DNA of 64,000 nt from Gemmatimonadota bacterium (GTDB taxonomy: Bacteria; Gemmatimonadota; Gemmatimonadetes; Gemmatimonadales; GWC2-71-9), in NCBI GenBank assembly GCA_029863245.1, contig JAOTVV010000009.1, forward strand, positions 40,672-104,671, written 5' to 3'. Below the pieces are notes generated by a model, which was not told the DNA's origin, ran no database searches, and was given only the letters and a program-made list of their open reading frames with translations. Below, piece after piece: positions 17,995-26,366 of this stretch; position 1 is the stretch's first letter, and each line of letters begins with the position of its first letter. The position numbers were made by a program, and so were the translations under genes.

Positions 17995-18981
17995 TCAGCG
18001 AGCAGGTTCGCGATCGGCCGCCTCGAGCAGACACCGCAGAACAGCGAGATGCTCTTGCAGTGTCGGGGCGTCCGCCGCGCGGCTTCCGTGCATGTGCGCC
18101 ACCACCTCGCCCACTAGGCGTCCGTAGCCTTCCATCCATCCGAGGCCGTGAAACGGCGCCGGACGCGCCGGCAGCGCCGCGTCGGAGCGAACCTGTGTCG
18201 AGCGCGACCCGGCGTTGCCCCAGACGATCACGTCGGGCCTCTCGAACGACCAACTCGCCGACGCGCGTTCGCCGATGATCTCCAACTCCAGCCTGTTTCC
18301 TGTCCCGTGCACGGTCTTCGATATCGAGCCGAAGCTGACGAGATCGCCGAACTCCATCGTGAGGTGGACGTGGGTGTCCCGATGCGGTGCCGCCGCATTG
18401 ACGAACCATCTGCGTACCGATGTGTTGTCGGGCGGGCGTCCGTAGAGGTGAGTCACCAGATCGGCCCAGTGCGTGGCCAGGTCGAGCAGCACATCGAATC
18501 GTCCGCCGAGGTCGGGAGAGTCCTTCCAAGAACCCCCGGTGGGCGTCCGGGTGGCGCTCGATTGCCAGTAGCGACCCTCGATCGAGATGAGCGTGCCGAA
18601 GCGCCCGGCGGCGATCGCTCGCTTCAACTCCTGAGGCCCCCACAGAAGACGGTATCCGTGGCAGACCCACGTGGCCATGGGGAGCCCGTCGAGCGCCTCG
18701 ATTTGGTCGAAGTCGACGGCGGCCGGCTTCTCGCAGATGGCAAACCGGTATCCGCGTTCGGCTCCCTCGCGCAACCGAGGCGCGTGGAGCGCGTGGGGGT
18801 TTGCCACGACGAGCAGTGCCAGGTCCGGGTGTTCCGGCCTGGGGAGGGGAGCCCCGCGCTCATGCCATGTCGCCGGTGCCACTTCGTCGGGGTACATCGC
18901 GAGGGCATGGAGGAGAGCCTTCCCGGCCGCGCCCCGGCCGACAATCAGTGGCCGGACTCGTTGGGGCGGTGTCGTCACCAT
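17995..18981 (-). CDS. Gfo/Idh/MocA family oxidoreductase (cytoplasmic, divergent)
   Basis: 328 residues from the ATG at 18981, which overlaps the end of the DUF1080 gene by seven bases. The Rossmann motif is a variant, IVGRGAAGKALLHAL, and the CEKPAAVD motif follows near residue 85. The C-terminal half has LLDLATHWADLVTHLYG and ends without further domains. There is no signal peptide. It differs from the other four dehydrogenases of the window in length and in the first motif, so it may act on a later intermediate, for example reduction of a keto sugar after import. That role is inference from position between a DUF1080 gene and a deacetylase gene. Confidence 0.85.
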   Translation of the reverse strand: MVTTPPQRVRPLIVGRGAAGKALLHALAMYPDEVAPATWHERGAPLPRPEHPDLALLVVANPHALHAPRLREGAERGYRFAICEKPAAVDFDQIEALDGLPMATWVCHGYRLLWGPQELKRAIAAGRFGTLISIEGRYWQSSATRTPTGGSWKDSPDLGGRFDVLLDLATHWADLVTHLYGRPPDNTSVRRWFVNAAAPHRDTHVHLTMEFGDLVSFGSISKTVHGTGNRLELEIIGERASASWSFERPDVIVWGNAGSRSTQVRSDAALPARPAPFHGLGWMEGYGRLVGEVVAHMHGSRAADAPTLQEHLAVLRCLLEAADREPAR

Positions 18982-19787
18982 CCCGAGATCTCCCGCACCC
19001 AGATGTTCCGGTAGCTGACCGGATTGCCGTGGTCCTGCAGCAGGAGCGGAACCCGGTCGGCGTGCACGTCGTACGGCGGCTCGCCGATGTAGCTCGTGGG
19101 TCCGCGGAGCTCGACGTGGTTCTGGATCAGCACGCCGTTGTGGAGCACGGTCATCGAGGTGGGGCTCACGAGTGCTCCATCCGCGCCGAAGCGCGGAGCG
19201 GTGAACACCACGTCGTAGTGCTGCCACTCGCCGGGCTTTCGGGACGCGTTCACCAACGGAATGCGCTGCTTGTAGATCGCGCCCGCCTGCCCGTTGGAAT
19301 AGGTGCGGTTGTCGTACGAATCGAGGATCTGGACTTCGTAGCGCTCCATGAAGTAGATGCCGCTGTTGCCCCGGCCTTGGCCATCGCCCGACACCTCCGC
19401 CGGCGTGCGCCACTCGATGTGGAGTTGCAGGTCGCCGAACCCCTGGCGTGTACGGATGTTACCGGCCCCGGGCACGACGGTCATGGCGCCTCCTTCGAGG
19501 CGCCATCCCGCGGCACTGCCATTCTCGGCGCTCCACGCCGAGAGATCGCTGCCGTCGAACAGCACGATGGCATCCGACGGGGGAGCGCCGTTCCGGCCGG
19601 GCACGACCACCGGTGGCACCGGTTCCCAGACCTCGGTGTCCTCGGGACGCGGCGCTCGAGATTCCACTTCCCCCTCCAACGAAGGCGTGTCCGTCGTGGC
19701 GTCCGCCGCATCCGGCGCGCGGTTGCAGCCGCCGATCGCCGGCAGGACGGCGAGGAGCAGCGCGAGGCCGACGCTCCTCGTCCTCAT
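18975..19787 (-). CDS. DUF1080 (3-keto-disaccharide hydrolase family) lipoprotein
   Basis: 270 residues from the ATG at 19787, which overlaps the TGA of the upstream dehydrogenase gene (ATGA). The signal VGLALLLAVLPAIGGC is a lipobox signal. The mature protein matches PF06439: VLFDGSDLSAWSAENG, GFGDLQLHIEWRTPAE, GRGNSGIYFMERYEVQILDS, WQHYDVVFTAPRF and a final VPLLLQDHGNPVSYRNIW. The fold is a concanavalin-like jelly roll. Some members cleave glycosides that have been oxidised at C3. Tight overlap with Gfo/Idh/MocA genes on both sides is what that chemistry would need. Residue-level activity is not proven. Confidence 0.92.
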   Translation of the reverse strand: MRTRSVGLALLLAVLPAIGGCNRAPDAADATTDTPSLEGEVESRAPRPEDTEVWEPVPPVVVPGRNGAPPSDAIVLFDGSDLSAWSAENGSAAGWRLEGGAMTVVPGAGNIRTRQGFGDLQLHIEWRTPAEVSGDGQGRGNSGIYFMERYEVQILDSYDNRTYSNGQAGAIYKQRIPLVNASRKPGEWQHYDVVFTAPRFGADGALVSPTSMTVLHNGVLIQNHVELRGPTSYIGEPPYDVHADRVPLLLQDHGNPVSYRNIWVREISGW

Positions 19788-21109
19788 ACCGACGGGAGTC
19801 TCCACGGCGCTCGATACGTGGGCCGGAGCAGCGCATTCGCTTGCGCGTCACCCGGGAACGATTGCGTGGCGTCGTCCCATGTCAGCCGGCGTCCCGTCTT
19901 GAAGGCGATGTTGCCGAGGTGGGCTGTCACGGCTGCGCGCGCGGCCACGGAGGCGTTGCACGTCGGCTGCGCCCGCGTCTTGATGCACTCGACGAAGTTC
20001 ACCATATGGGCATCGAGCCCGCCGTCATCCCGTCGCTGCTGGACGGGCATCGGTGTGGTCAGGTATGACAGCTTGCCCTCGACGACTTCCGTCTCGGGGA
20101 GAAGCTCCCACTTGCCGCGGTCCACGACGACCGTGCCGCGATTCCCGATGAACGCGACGCCGTGGTTGCGCTCGTACGGCCCGAGATCGATCCCCGTCGC
20201 GTGTTCCCACAACATCGAGTAGTCGGCGAACTCGAACGTGGCCTGCAGCGTGTCCGGGGTCTCGGACGCATCGTCGGGGTAGGCGAACTTCCCTCCGCTC
20301 GCGGCCACATGTCGCGGGCCCGCGTCGCCCATGGCGTAGTGCACCATGTCGATCATGTGCACGCCCCAGTCGGTCATGAGCCCCCCGGCGTAATCCCAGA
20401 ACCAGCGGAAATTGAAGTGGAACCGGTTGGGGTTGAACGGGCGGGCCGGGGCCGGCCCGAGCCACATGTCGTAGTCTACGCCGTCGGGGACCGGTTCATC
20501 CGGCTTGACCGGTATCGCCTTCATCCAGCCCTGGTACGCCCAGGCTTTGACGAGGCGGATGCGCCCGATCTCTCCCGACTGCACGTACCTGGCCGCATCG
20601 CTCCAGTGCGATCCGCTCCGCTGCCACTGCCCGGCCTGGACGACCGTGCCATATCGCTGCGCCGCCGCGACCATCAGCGCGCACTCGCCAATGGAATTGG
20701 CGAGCGGCTTCTCCACGTACACGTCCTTCCCCGCCTCGCAGGCCATCACCATCATGAGGCAGTGCCAGTGATCCGGCGTCCCGATGATGACCGCATCGAT
20801 GTCCGGATCCTCGAGGAGGCGGCGGAAGTCGTCATGGAGGGCGGGTCTCACCCCGGCAGCGCCTTCGACGTCGCCCGCGCGCCGATTCAGCACCGAGGCG
20901 TCGACGTCGCACAGCGCCGCGCACTCGACTTCGGGGATCTTGAGGATGGAGCGCAGGTTCTGGAATCCCATCCCGTTGCAGCCGATTACCCCGACACGGA
21001 CCTGGTCACTGGGGGCCACCCGCTTGACCCGGGCCCGCAGGACGCCGGGGACCATCATTGCCCCGAGGACAGTGCCGGAGTCACGCACGAAACGGCGTCG
21101 CGAAGTCAT
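19784..21109 (-). CDS. Tat-exported Gfo/Idh/MocA family oxidoreductase
   Basis: 441 residues. The N-terminus TSRRRFVRDSGTVLGAMMVPG is a Tat-type signal, and GGAG lies before the ATG at 21109. The Rossmann motif VGVIGCNGMGFQNL follows, then VEKPLANSIGECALMV, with the long C-terminal domain typical of the exported dehydrogenases of planctomycetes and Bacteroidetes. Export through Tat fits a protein that carries a tightly bound nicotinamide cofactor. It is the first gene of the leftward five-gene run and should oxidise a glycoside in the periplasm before DUF1080 acts on it. Substrate not known. Confidence 0.92.
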   Translation of the reverse strand: MTSRRRFVRDSGTVLGAMMVPGVLRARVKRVAPSDQVRVGVIGCNGMGFQNLRSILKIPEVECAALCDVDASVLNRRAGDVEGAAGVRPALHDDFRRLLEDPDIDAVIIGTPDHWHCLMMVMACEAGKDVYVEKPLANSIGECALMVAAAQRYGTVVQAGQWQRSGSHWSDAARYVQSGEIGRIRLVKAWAYQGWMKAIPVKPDEPVPDGVDYDMWLGPAPARPFNPNRFHFNFRWFWDYAGGLMTDWGVHMIDMVHYAMGDAGPRHVAASGGKFAYPDDASETPDTLQATFEFADYSMLWEHATGIDLGPYERNHGVAFIGNRGTVVVDRGKWELLPETEVVEGKLSYLTTPMPVQQRRDDGGLDAHMVNFVECIKTRAQPTCNASVAARAAVTAHLGNIAFKTGRRLTWDDATQSFPGDAQANALLRPTYRAPWRLPSV

Positions 21110-21261
21110 GGCTTGCTCCTGTGCGGCTGGGACTGCCTTACGATAGACCGCGAGGAGTGAGACGGCTAGAGCCCCCCGAGAGTTGACGCCATTTGCTCCA
21201 CGCGACTTCTTCTGCTAGTGGCCGATCACGAGCCTGTCCCTGGACCGAAAGGTGCGTGGCT

Positions 21262-22422
21262 ATGACGAGACGATTGCGAATGGGTATGGTTGGCGGTGGA
21301 CCCGGAGCGTTCATCGGTGAGGTCCATCGGAAAGCCGCGCGGATGGATGGCGGGATCGAGCTCGTGGCCGGAGCGTTTGACGCCATTCCGCGCCGGAGCA
21401 AGCAGATGGGGCGCGAGCAATACATCGATCCGAGGCGGGCCTATCCCGACTATGAGACGATGATCGAGAAGGAGCTGAAGCTCCCCGAGGACAAGCGCAT
21501 CGACTTCGTCTCCATCACCGTTCCGAACAATTGGCATTTCCCCATGGCGAAGGCGTTTCTCGGAGCGGGCTTTCACGTCATGTGCGAGAAGCCAATGACC
21601 ATGGACGTCAAGGAGGCCCTCGCACTGGAGAAGATCGTCAGGGAACGCAGAAGGGTCTTCGGACTGCTGCACACCTACACGGGCTACCCGATGGTGAAGC
21701 TTGCCAGGGACATGGTCAGACAGGGTGATTTGGGCAAGGTTCTCAAGATCGTCGTCCAGTACCCCCAAGGCTGGCTGATTCGACCCATCGAGCGCGAAGG
21801 GCATCTGCAAGCATCATGGCGCACCGATCCCAAGCAAAGCGGGGCCGCCGGCTCCATGGGTGACATCGGGACGCATGCCTGGCATCTCGCCGAATACGTG
21901 TCAGGACTCGCGGTGCGACAGCTCTGCGCCGACCTGACGACGTTCGTGAAGGGGCGCAGACTCGACGACGACGGCAACTGCCTGCTTCGCTTCACCAAGG
22001 GCGCCAAAGGTATCCTGCACGCCAGCCAGGTCTCCATCGGTGAGGAGAACGATCTCGCCATCTGGGTCTATGGGGAGCAGGCGAGCCTCGAATGGCACCA
22101 GGAACATCCGAATTACCTCTACGTCAACCGGATCGACGCTCCACAGGAAGTGTGGAAACGCGGGAACAACTACGTTGCCGAGAAGAGTCCGGCGGCGGGC
22201 CGAGCCACACGACTGCCCTCGGGGCACCCGGAAGCGTTCCTGGAAGCGTTCGCCAACCACTACTGCAACTTCGCCGATACCATACGCGCGAAGATGGCAC
22301 GAAGGAAAGCCGATCCCCTGTTTCTGGATTTCCCGGGAGTGGCCGACGGTGTTCGGGGCATGAAGTTCATCGCGGCCGCTGTCAAATCGTCAGGTAAGGG
22401 CGCCACGTGGGTGAAGATGTAA
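21262..22422 (+). CDS. Gfo/Idh/MocA family oxidoreductase (cytoplasmic)
   Basis: 386 residues from the ATG at 21262; the 23 codons upstream lie in the divergent promoter region. The N-terminus is GMVGGGPGAFIGEVHRKAA, then VPNNWHFPMAKAFLGAGFHVMCEKPMTMD. It has no signal peptide. The next gene starts nine bases after its stop with a strong GGAGG, so the two are an operon. The pairing with an AP-endonuclease-like TIM barrel is the arrangement seen in glycoside C3-oxidation loci of Bacteroides and levoglucosan users. Oxidation of an imported sugar is likely; the exact one is unknown. Confidence 0.92.
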   Translation: MTRRLRMGMVGGGPGAFIGEVHRKAARMDGGIELVAGAFDAIPRRSKQMGREQYIDPRRAYPDYETMIEKELKLPEDKRIDFVSITVPNNWHFPMAKAFLGAGFHVMCEKPMTMDVKEALALEKIVRERRRVFGLLHTYTGYPMVKLARDMVRQGDLGKVLKIVVQYPQGWLIRPIEREGHLQASWRTDPKQSGAAGSMGDIGTHAWHLAEYVSGLAVRQLCADLTTFVKGRRLDDDGNCLLRFTKGAKGILHASQVSIGEENDLAIWVYGEQASLEWHQEHPNYLYVNRIDAPQEVWKRGNNYVAEKSPAAGRATRLPSGHPEAFLEAFANHYCNFADTIRAKMARRKADPLFLDFPGVADGVRGMKFIAAAVKSSGKGATWVKM

Positions 22423-22431
22423 GGAGGAACC

Positions 22432-23424
22432 ATGGCCAGGCCGGTCACACTATTCACGGGGCAGTGGGCGGATCTCCCTCTCGAGGAGGTCTGCAAGAAG
22501 GCGTCGGCGTGGGGGTATGACGGGCTCGAGCTCGCCTGCTGGGGAGATCATGTCGAGGTCGACAAGGCGGCCAAGGATAAGCAATACGCCAAGAGCCGCA
22601 AGGAGATGTTGGCAGACCACGGGCTGAAATGCTGGGCCATCAGCAATCACCTGGCCGGCCAGCTCGTCTGCGATCCCAATGACGACGCACGATCCGACAT
22701 GTTCGCGCCGGAGGAGTGTCACGGCGATGCCGAGAAGAAACGCAAATGGGCCATCCAGGCGATGAAGCAGACGGCAAAGGCCGCGCAGAACATCGACGTC
22801 AAGGTCGTGAACGGCTTCACGGGCTCGTCGATCTGGCACATGCTGTACAGCTTTCCGCCTGTCGGCCAGACGATGATCGACGATGGCTTCACGCAGTTCG
22901 CGCGGCTGTGGAATCCCATACTCGACGAATTCGACAAGTGCGGAGTCAAGTTTGCTCTGGAAGTCCATCCGACGGAGATCGCCTTCGACATTCATACCGC
23001 CAGACGCGCACTGGCCGCCGTCAAGAATAGGAAGGCTTTCGGCTTCAACTTCGATCCGAGTCATTTGCATTGGCAGATGGTGGATCCCGTCAGGTTCCTC
23101 CAGGCATTTCCCCAGCGGGTCTATCACGTGCACATGAAGGATGCGGCGATCACGCTCGATGGCGAGAGCGGCATCCTCTCGTCACACCTGAATTTCGGTG
23201 CACCGGGCCGAGGCTGGGATTTCAGGAGCCTGGGCCGCGGCGAGGTCGACTTCGAAGCGATCATCCGCGAACTGAACGTGCTCGGCTACCGGGGGCCCCT
23301 TTCCGTCGAATGGGAAGACGCCGCCATGGACCGCGAACACGGTGCCAAGGAGGCCTGCGACTTCGTCCACGGCATCGATTTCGAGAAATCGGATCGAGTC
23401 TTCGACGAAGCGTTCGACCGGTAG
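22432..23424 (+). CDS. AP-endonuclease-like TIM-barrel sugar isomerase/epimerase family protein
   Basis: 330 residues. AAGGAGG sits directly before the ATG at 22432. The TIM-barrel pattern of PF01261 is clear: [14 protein letters not shown], then metal-ligand segments [13 protein letters not shown] (Glu), NFDPSHLHW (Asp, His), YHVHMKDA (His) and LSVEWEDA (Glu). It is cytoplasmic. Family members isomerise or epimerise sugars, and some act as lyases or hydratases on 3-keto-glycosides. Being paired with a dehydrogenase, the second use is plausible here. The gene converges with the Tat dehydrogenase gene, leaving only 33 bases between stops. Confidence 0.9.
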   Translation: MARPVTLFTGQWADLPLEEVCKKASAWGYDGLELACWGDHVEVDKAAKDKQYAKSRKEMLADHGLKCWAISNHLAGQLVCDPNDDARSDMFAPEECHGDAEKKRKWAIQAMKQTAKAAQNIDVKVVNGFTGSSIWHMLYSFPPVGQTMIDDGFTQFARLWNPILDEFDKCGVKFALEVHPTEIAFDIHTARRALAAVKNRKAFGFNFDPSHLHWQMVDPVRFLQAFPQRVYHVHMKDAAITLDGESGILSSHLNFGAPGRGWDFRSLGRGEVDFEAIIRELNVLGYRGPLSVEWEDAAMDREHGAKEACDFVHGIDFEKSDRVFDEAFDR

Positions 23425-23457
23425 CCGCCCGCGGCCACATCCTCTCCGGGAGCGGAC

Positions 23458-24795
23458 CTACGCCGTTCCCGGAACCGGGACGACCGCCCGCACCAGCGCC
23501 GACGGCCCGAACTCCATCCGGTCGGGACCCAGGCGGAGCGGCGACTCCATCATCTCGTCCCACGTGAGCGCTTGGCCCGTGTAGCAGGAGATCCGTCCCA
23601 TGATCGCCGTCATCGTCGCCACGGCCGTCCTGGCGGCCTCGTTGACCGGCTGATCGGTGCGAATGGCCGTGACGAGATCGATGTGCTCCTGCACGTAGGG
23701 GCGCGGATCGATTTCCTTACCGTCGTCGTCCACCTCGTAGGGATAGCGCCACTGCGCGCGGCCGTCCGGGCTCCAGATTTCGTCCCGACAATTCGTGTAG
23801 CCCTCACTACCCCGCACGAACTCCGAGACGTTGTCGGCGCAGCCCGCGATCTGGCGGCACATGCTGTGGACGTGGACGTCGTTCGCGTAGGTGAAATCGA
23901 TACTGAAGAAATCGTACTGATCTCCGCTCGGACGCCGCCATCGACCGCCAAAGCCCACGGCCTTCTCGGGATGGGCATCGCCGAGGAACCAGTTGACGAC
24001 GTCCAGGTTGTGCACGTGCTGTTCCACGATGTGATCGCCCGAGAGCCAGGTCCAATTCACCCAGTCACGCAGCATGTACTCGATGTCGGTCCACCCTCGC
24101 TGCCGATCCCGCCACCACGGCACGCGCCCGTTCCAGTAGCAGTTGGCGGCGACCACGTCACCGATAGCGCCGCGCGTGACCTTCCTGAACGTCTCGAGGT
24201 AATTGGCCTGGTGGCGCCGTTGCGTCCCCGTCACCACGCACAAGCGCAGTCCGTCCGCCGTCCGGGCGGACGCCATTACGGACCGCGCGCCCACCGGGTC
24301 GACGGCCACCGGCTTTTCCATGAACACGTGCTTGCGCGCGTCCACGCAGGCCTCGAAATGCTGAGGCCGGAAGTAGGGCGGCGTCGCGAGAATCACAATG
24401 TCGACGTCCGTCTCGATGAGCCGTTGGTAGGCGTCGAACCCCACGAAGCACCGTTCGTCCGAAACCTCGACACCCTTGTTCTCCCGCAGGCTCTTGCGAC
24501 ACTCGTCCAACCGATCCTGGAAGACATCGGCCAGCGCCGCGATCTCCAGGTTGGGGCCTGCCGAAAGGAAGTCGGTGGCGGCGCCCGTGCCGCGCCCACC
24601 ACAGCCCACCAGACCGGCCCTGAGTGCCGGGCCATCGGGCGCCTGATCCAGGAGTGGCGGCCACCGATAGTGCGCGTATTGCTCACGCGTACGGCTGCAC
24701 CCGGCGACCAGCGCGCCCACGGCGCCTGCGGCACCGATCAGCCCCACCGTCTCGATGAACTCCCGTCGGCTCGGTCCTCCCGCGGTCTCACTCAT
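23458..24795 (-). CDS. Tat-exported Gfo/Idh/MocA family oxidoreductase
   Basis: 445 residues from the ATG at 24795, which has GGGAGG a few bases upstream and overlaps the end of the cytochrome-SUMF1 gene by eight bases. The N-terminus PSRREFIETVGLIGAAGAVGALVAGC is a Tat signal that also ends in a possible lipobox. Then come the Rossmann motif GLVGCGGRGTGAATDF, ATPPYFRPQHFEACVDARKH and MEKPVAVDPVGARSV. It has the long C-terminal domain of exported members. It is the third gene of a run whose other products are an exported TIM barrel and a membrane multiheme cytochrome. Periplasmic oxidation of a sugar with electrons passed to heme is the natural reading, but unproven. Confidence 0.92.
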   Translation of the reverse strand: MSETAGGPSRREFIETVGLIGAAGAVGALVAGCSRTREQYAHYRWPPLLDQAPDGPALRAGLVGCGGRGTGAATDFLSAGPNLEIAALADVFQDRLDECRKSLRENKGVEVSDERCFVGFDAYQRLIETDVDIVILATPPYFRPQHFEACVDARKHVFMEKPVAVDPVGARSVMASARTADGLRLCVVTGTQRRHQANYLETFRKVTRGAIGDVVAANCYWNGRVPWWRDRQRGWTDIEYMLRDWVNWTWLSGDHIVEQHVHNLDVVNWFLGDAHPEKAVGFGGRWRRPSGDQYDFFSIDFTYANDVHVHSMCRQIAGCADNVSEFVRGSEGYTNCRDEIWSPDGRAQWRYPYEVDDDGKEIDPRPYVQEHIDLVTAIRTDQPVNEAARTAVATMTAIMGRISCYTGQALTWDEMMESPLRLGPDRMEFGPSALVRAVVPVPGTA

Positions 24796-26341
24796 CGTCT
24801 TCCTCCCTCTCTCGTTCCTCATCGCTCGGTTGCGCCACCGCTCGCACCACCCGCAACCCGATATCCAGACAGTCGGAATACCACCACCGGCTCTTCGGAA
24901 CCTGCGGATCGGTCATGAAACATGCGCGACTCCGCGTGTGATCGCGAGCGGCCGATCGCACATCGGCCGGATCACTGCGGAACGATCCGCCTCGCACCAC
25001 CCGCTCGGTCCCGGTATCCGGTCCGCGGGGATTCGGGACGGCACCATCACCGGCACCCCGCTCATAGGTGTCGGCCGCGTACCAATCCGCCGTGAACTCG
25101 CGCACGTTCCCAAGCATGTTCCGGAGCCCAAATGGGTTCGCTGTGACGAGCGACGGCGGCTGCGTCCGGCCATTGCTGTTGCCACGGTGGATCACGAAAC
25201 TGTCGAGCACCACGGTGTTGCGCCCGAGTACCCGGTTCCGCCACCGTCGCTCCGTGTACTTCGTGGGACTGCCCTCGAAGAAGTACGGACCGTCGCTGCC
25301 GCCGCGTGCGGCATACTCCCACTCGGCCTCCGTGGGCAGCCGATAGTGCTTGCCGGTCACCTGTGAGAGCCAGCGACAATACTGCTCCGCGGCGTGGTAC
25401 GTCATCGTAATGGCCGGCCGGTCACCCTTGCCCCACCCCTGATCGGGGGGCACGTAGGGCGGCGTGGCACCGGTGATGGCATCGACGCCTTCGTCCTCCA
25501 TGAGTCTCGTGTCGCTGCGGCCCTCGGACCGCGTGGCGCGGTACCAGGCCTCGAACTCGTCCCACGTGACCTCGATGCGTCCCATCCAAACGGAGTCGAC
25601 CGCGACCGAGTGGACGGGACCTTCGTCCGCGCGACGATACGGCTCCGACTCGGGACTTCCCATCCGGAACGTGCCGCCCGGAATCGCCACCATCTCGAAC
25701 GACACCGTGGTGCCGGGGATATACTCGGTGTAGTCGGTGAAGCCTTCGACGATCGCGGGGGCTTCGTAGACCTCGTCACTCGCCGCAGCGACCAGCCCGA
25801 AATCGATCTCCTCCGCGTCGGGATCGAAGTGGCCGACCTGCATATGGCACTTGATGCACGGGATCTCCTCCACATTGTTCTCATAGTGGAGGTGGGCCTC
25901 TTCGCCTTTGTCGGTCAGCTCGACCGGGAACAGGTTCGGGTGGCAGGCGACACACGACTCGCCAAATACGAACGTCGTCGCGTGCTCGAGCTGCGATCGC
26001 TCCTCCCAAAAGAGGCTGTCCTGCTCTCTGAAGATCGTTCCGACCACATCGCGGACAGCAAGGCGGGTCTTGTGCGCCGCATAGGCGACCCCGCCGGGCG
26101 GCAGGTGACACTCCACGCACTGCACCACCGTGCCGCTCTTCGTCGCGTAGTGGGTGGACAGCCTCCATGATGTCGTCGCCTGCGGGTGCACGTGGCAGGC
26201 GCCACAGAACGTGTCGGTGGACGTGACGTCGTTGGCGCCGCGGACGCCCGCGACCAGGACGATCCCGGTTGCGAGCCCCCAGGCGTATGGCCGTCTGAGC
26301 AGCCGTCGCACGGCGTTCACTGCCCTCGAGATCCAGCTCAT
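24788..26341 (-). CDS. NapC/NirT-type tetraheme cytochrome c fused to a SUMF1-like domain
   Basis: 517 residues. One membrane segment (about 19-35) anchors the N-terminus. Four CxxCH heme sites follow at residues 46-50 (CGACH), 75-79 (CVECH), 130-134 (CVACH) and 162-166 (CIKCH), the number and spacing of a NapC/NirT quinol-oxidising cytochrome. From about 215 to 505 lies a SUMF1/FGE-sulfatase domain: MVAIPGGTFRMGSPE, YCRWLSQVTGKHYRLPTEAEWEYAAR split across two stretches, NMLGNVREFTADW and RVVRGGSFRS. The paired cysteines of true formylglycine-generating enzymes are not there (GGSFRSDPADVRSAAR), so that activity is unlikely. Its stop overlaps the next dehydrogenase start. Confidence 0.9.
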   Translation of the reverse strand: MSWISRAVNAVRRLLRRPYAWGLATGIVLVAGVRGANDVTSTDTFCGACHVHPQATTSWRLSTHYATKSGTVVQCVECHLPPGGVAYAAHKTRLAVRDVVGTIFREQDSLFWEERSQLEHATTFVFGESCVACHPNLFPVELTDKGEEAHLHYENNVEEIPCIKCHMQVGHFDPDAEEIDFGLVAAASDEVYEAPAIVEGFTDYTEYIPGTTVSFEMVAIPGGTFRMGSPESEPYRRADEGPVHSVAVDSVWMGRIEVTWDEFEAWYRATRSEGRSDTRLMEDEGVDAITGATPPYVPPDQGWGKGDRPAITMTYHAAEQYCRWLSQVTGKHYRLPTEAEWEYAARGGSDGPYFFEGSPTKYTERRWRNRVLGRNTVVLDSFVIHRGNSNGRTQPPSLVTANPFGLRNMLGNVREFTADWYAADTYERGAGDGAVPNPRGPDTGTERVVRGGSFRSDPADVRSAARDHTRSRACFMTDPQVPKSRWWYSDCLDIGLRVVRAVAQPSDEEREREEDDE

Positions 26342-26366
26342 CCGGCGCGACGTTCGGTCGTGACCG

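Noticed and set aside
21110..21261. Search for a sigma-70 promoter between the divergent dehydrogenase genes
   Set aside because: A TTGACG near 21184 exists, but no convincing -10 box lies at the right distance, so no promoter is called.
24788..26341. Sulfatase maturation role for the SUMF1 domain
   Set aside because: No sulfatase gene in the window and the active-site cysteines are missing.
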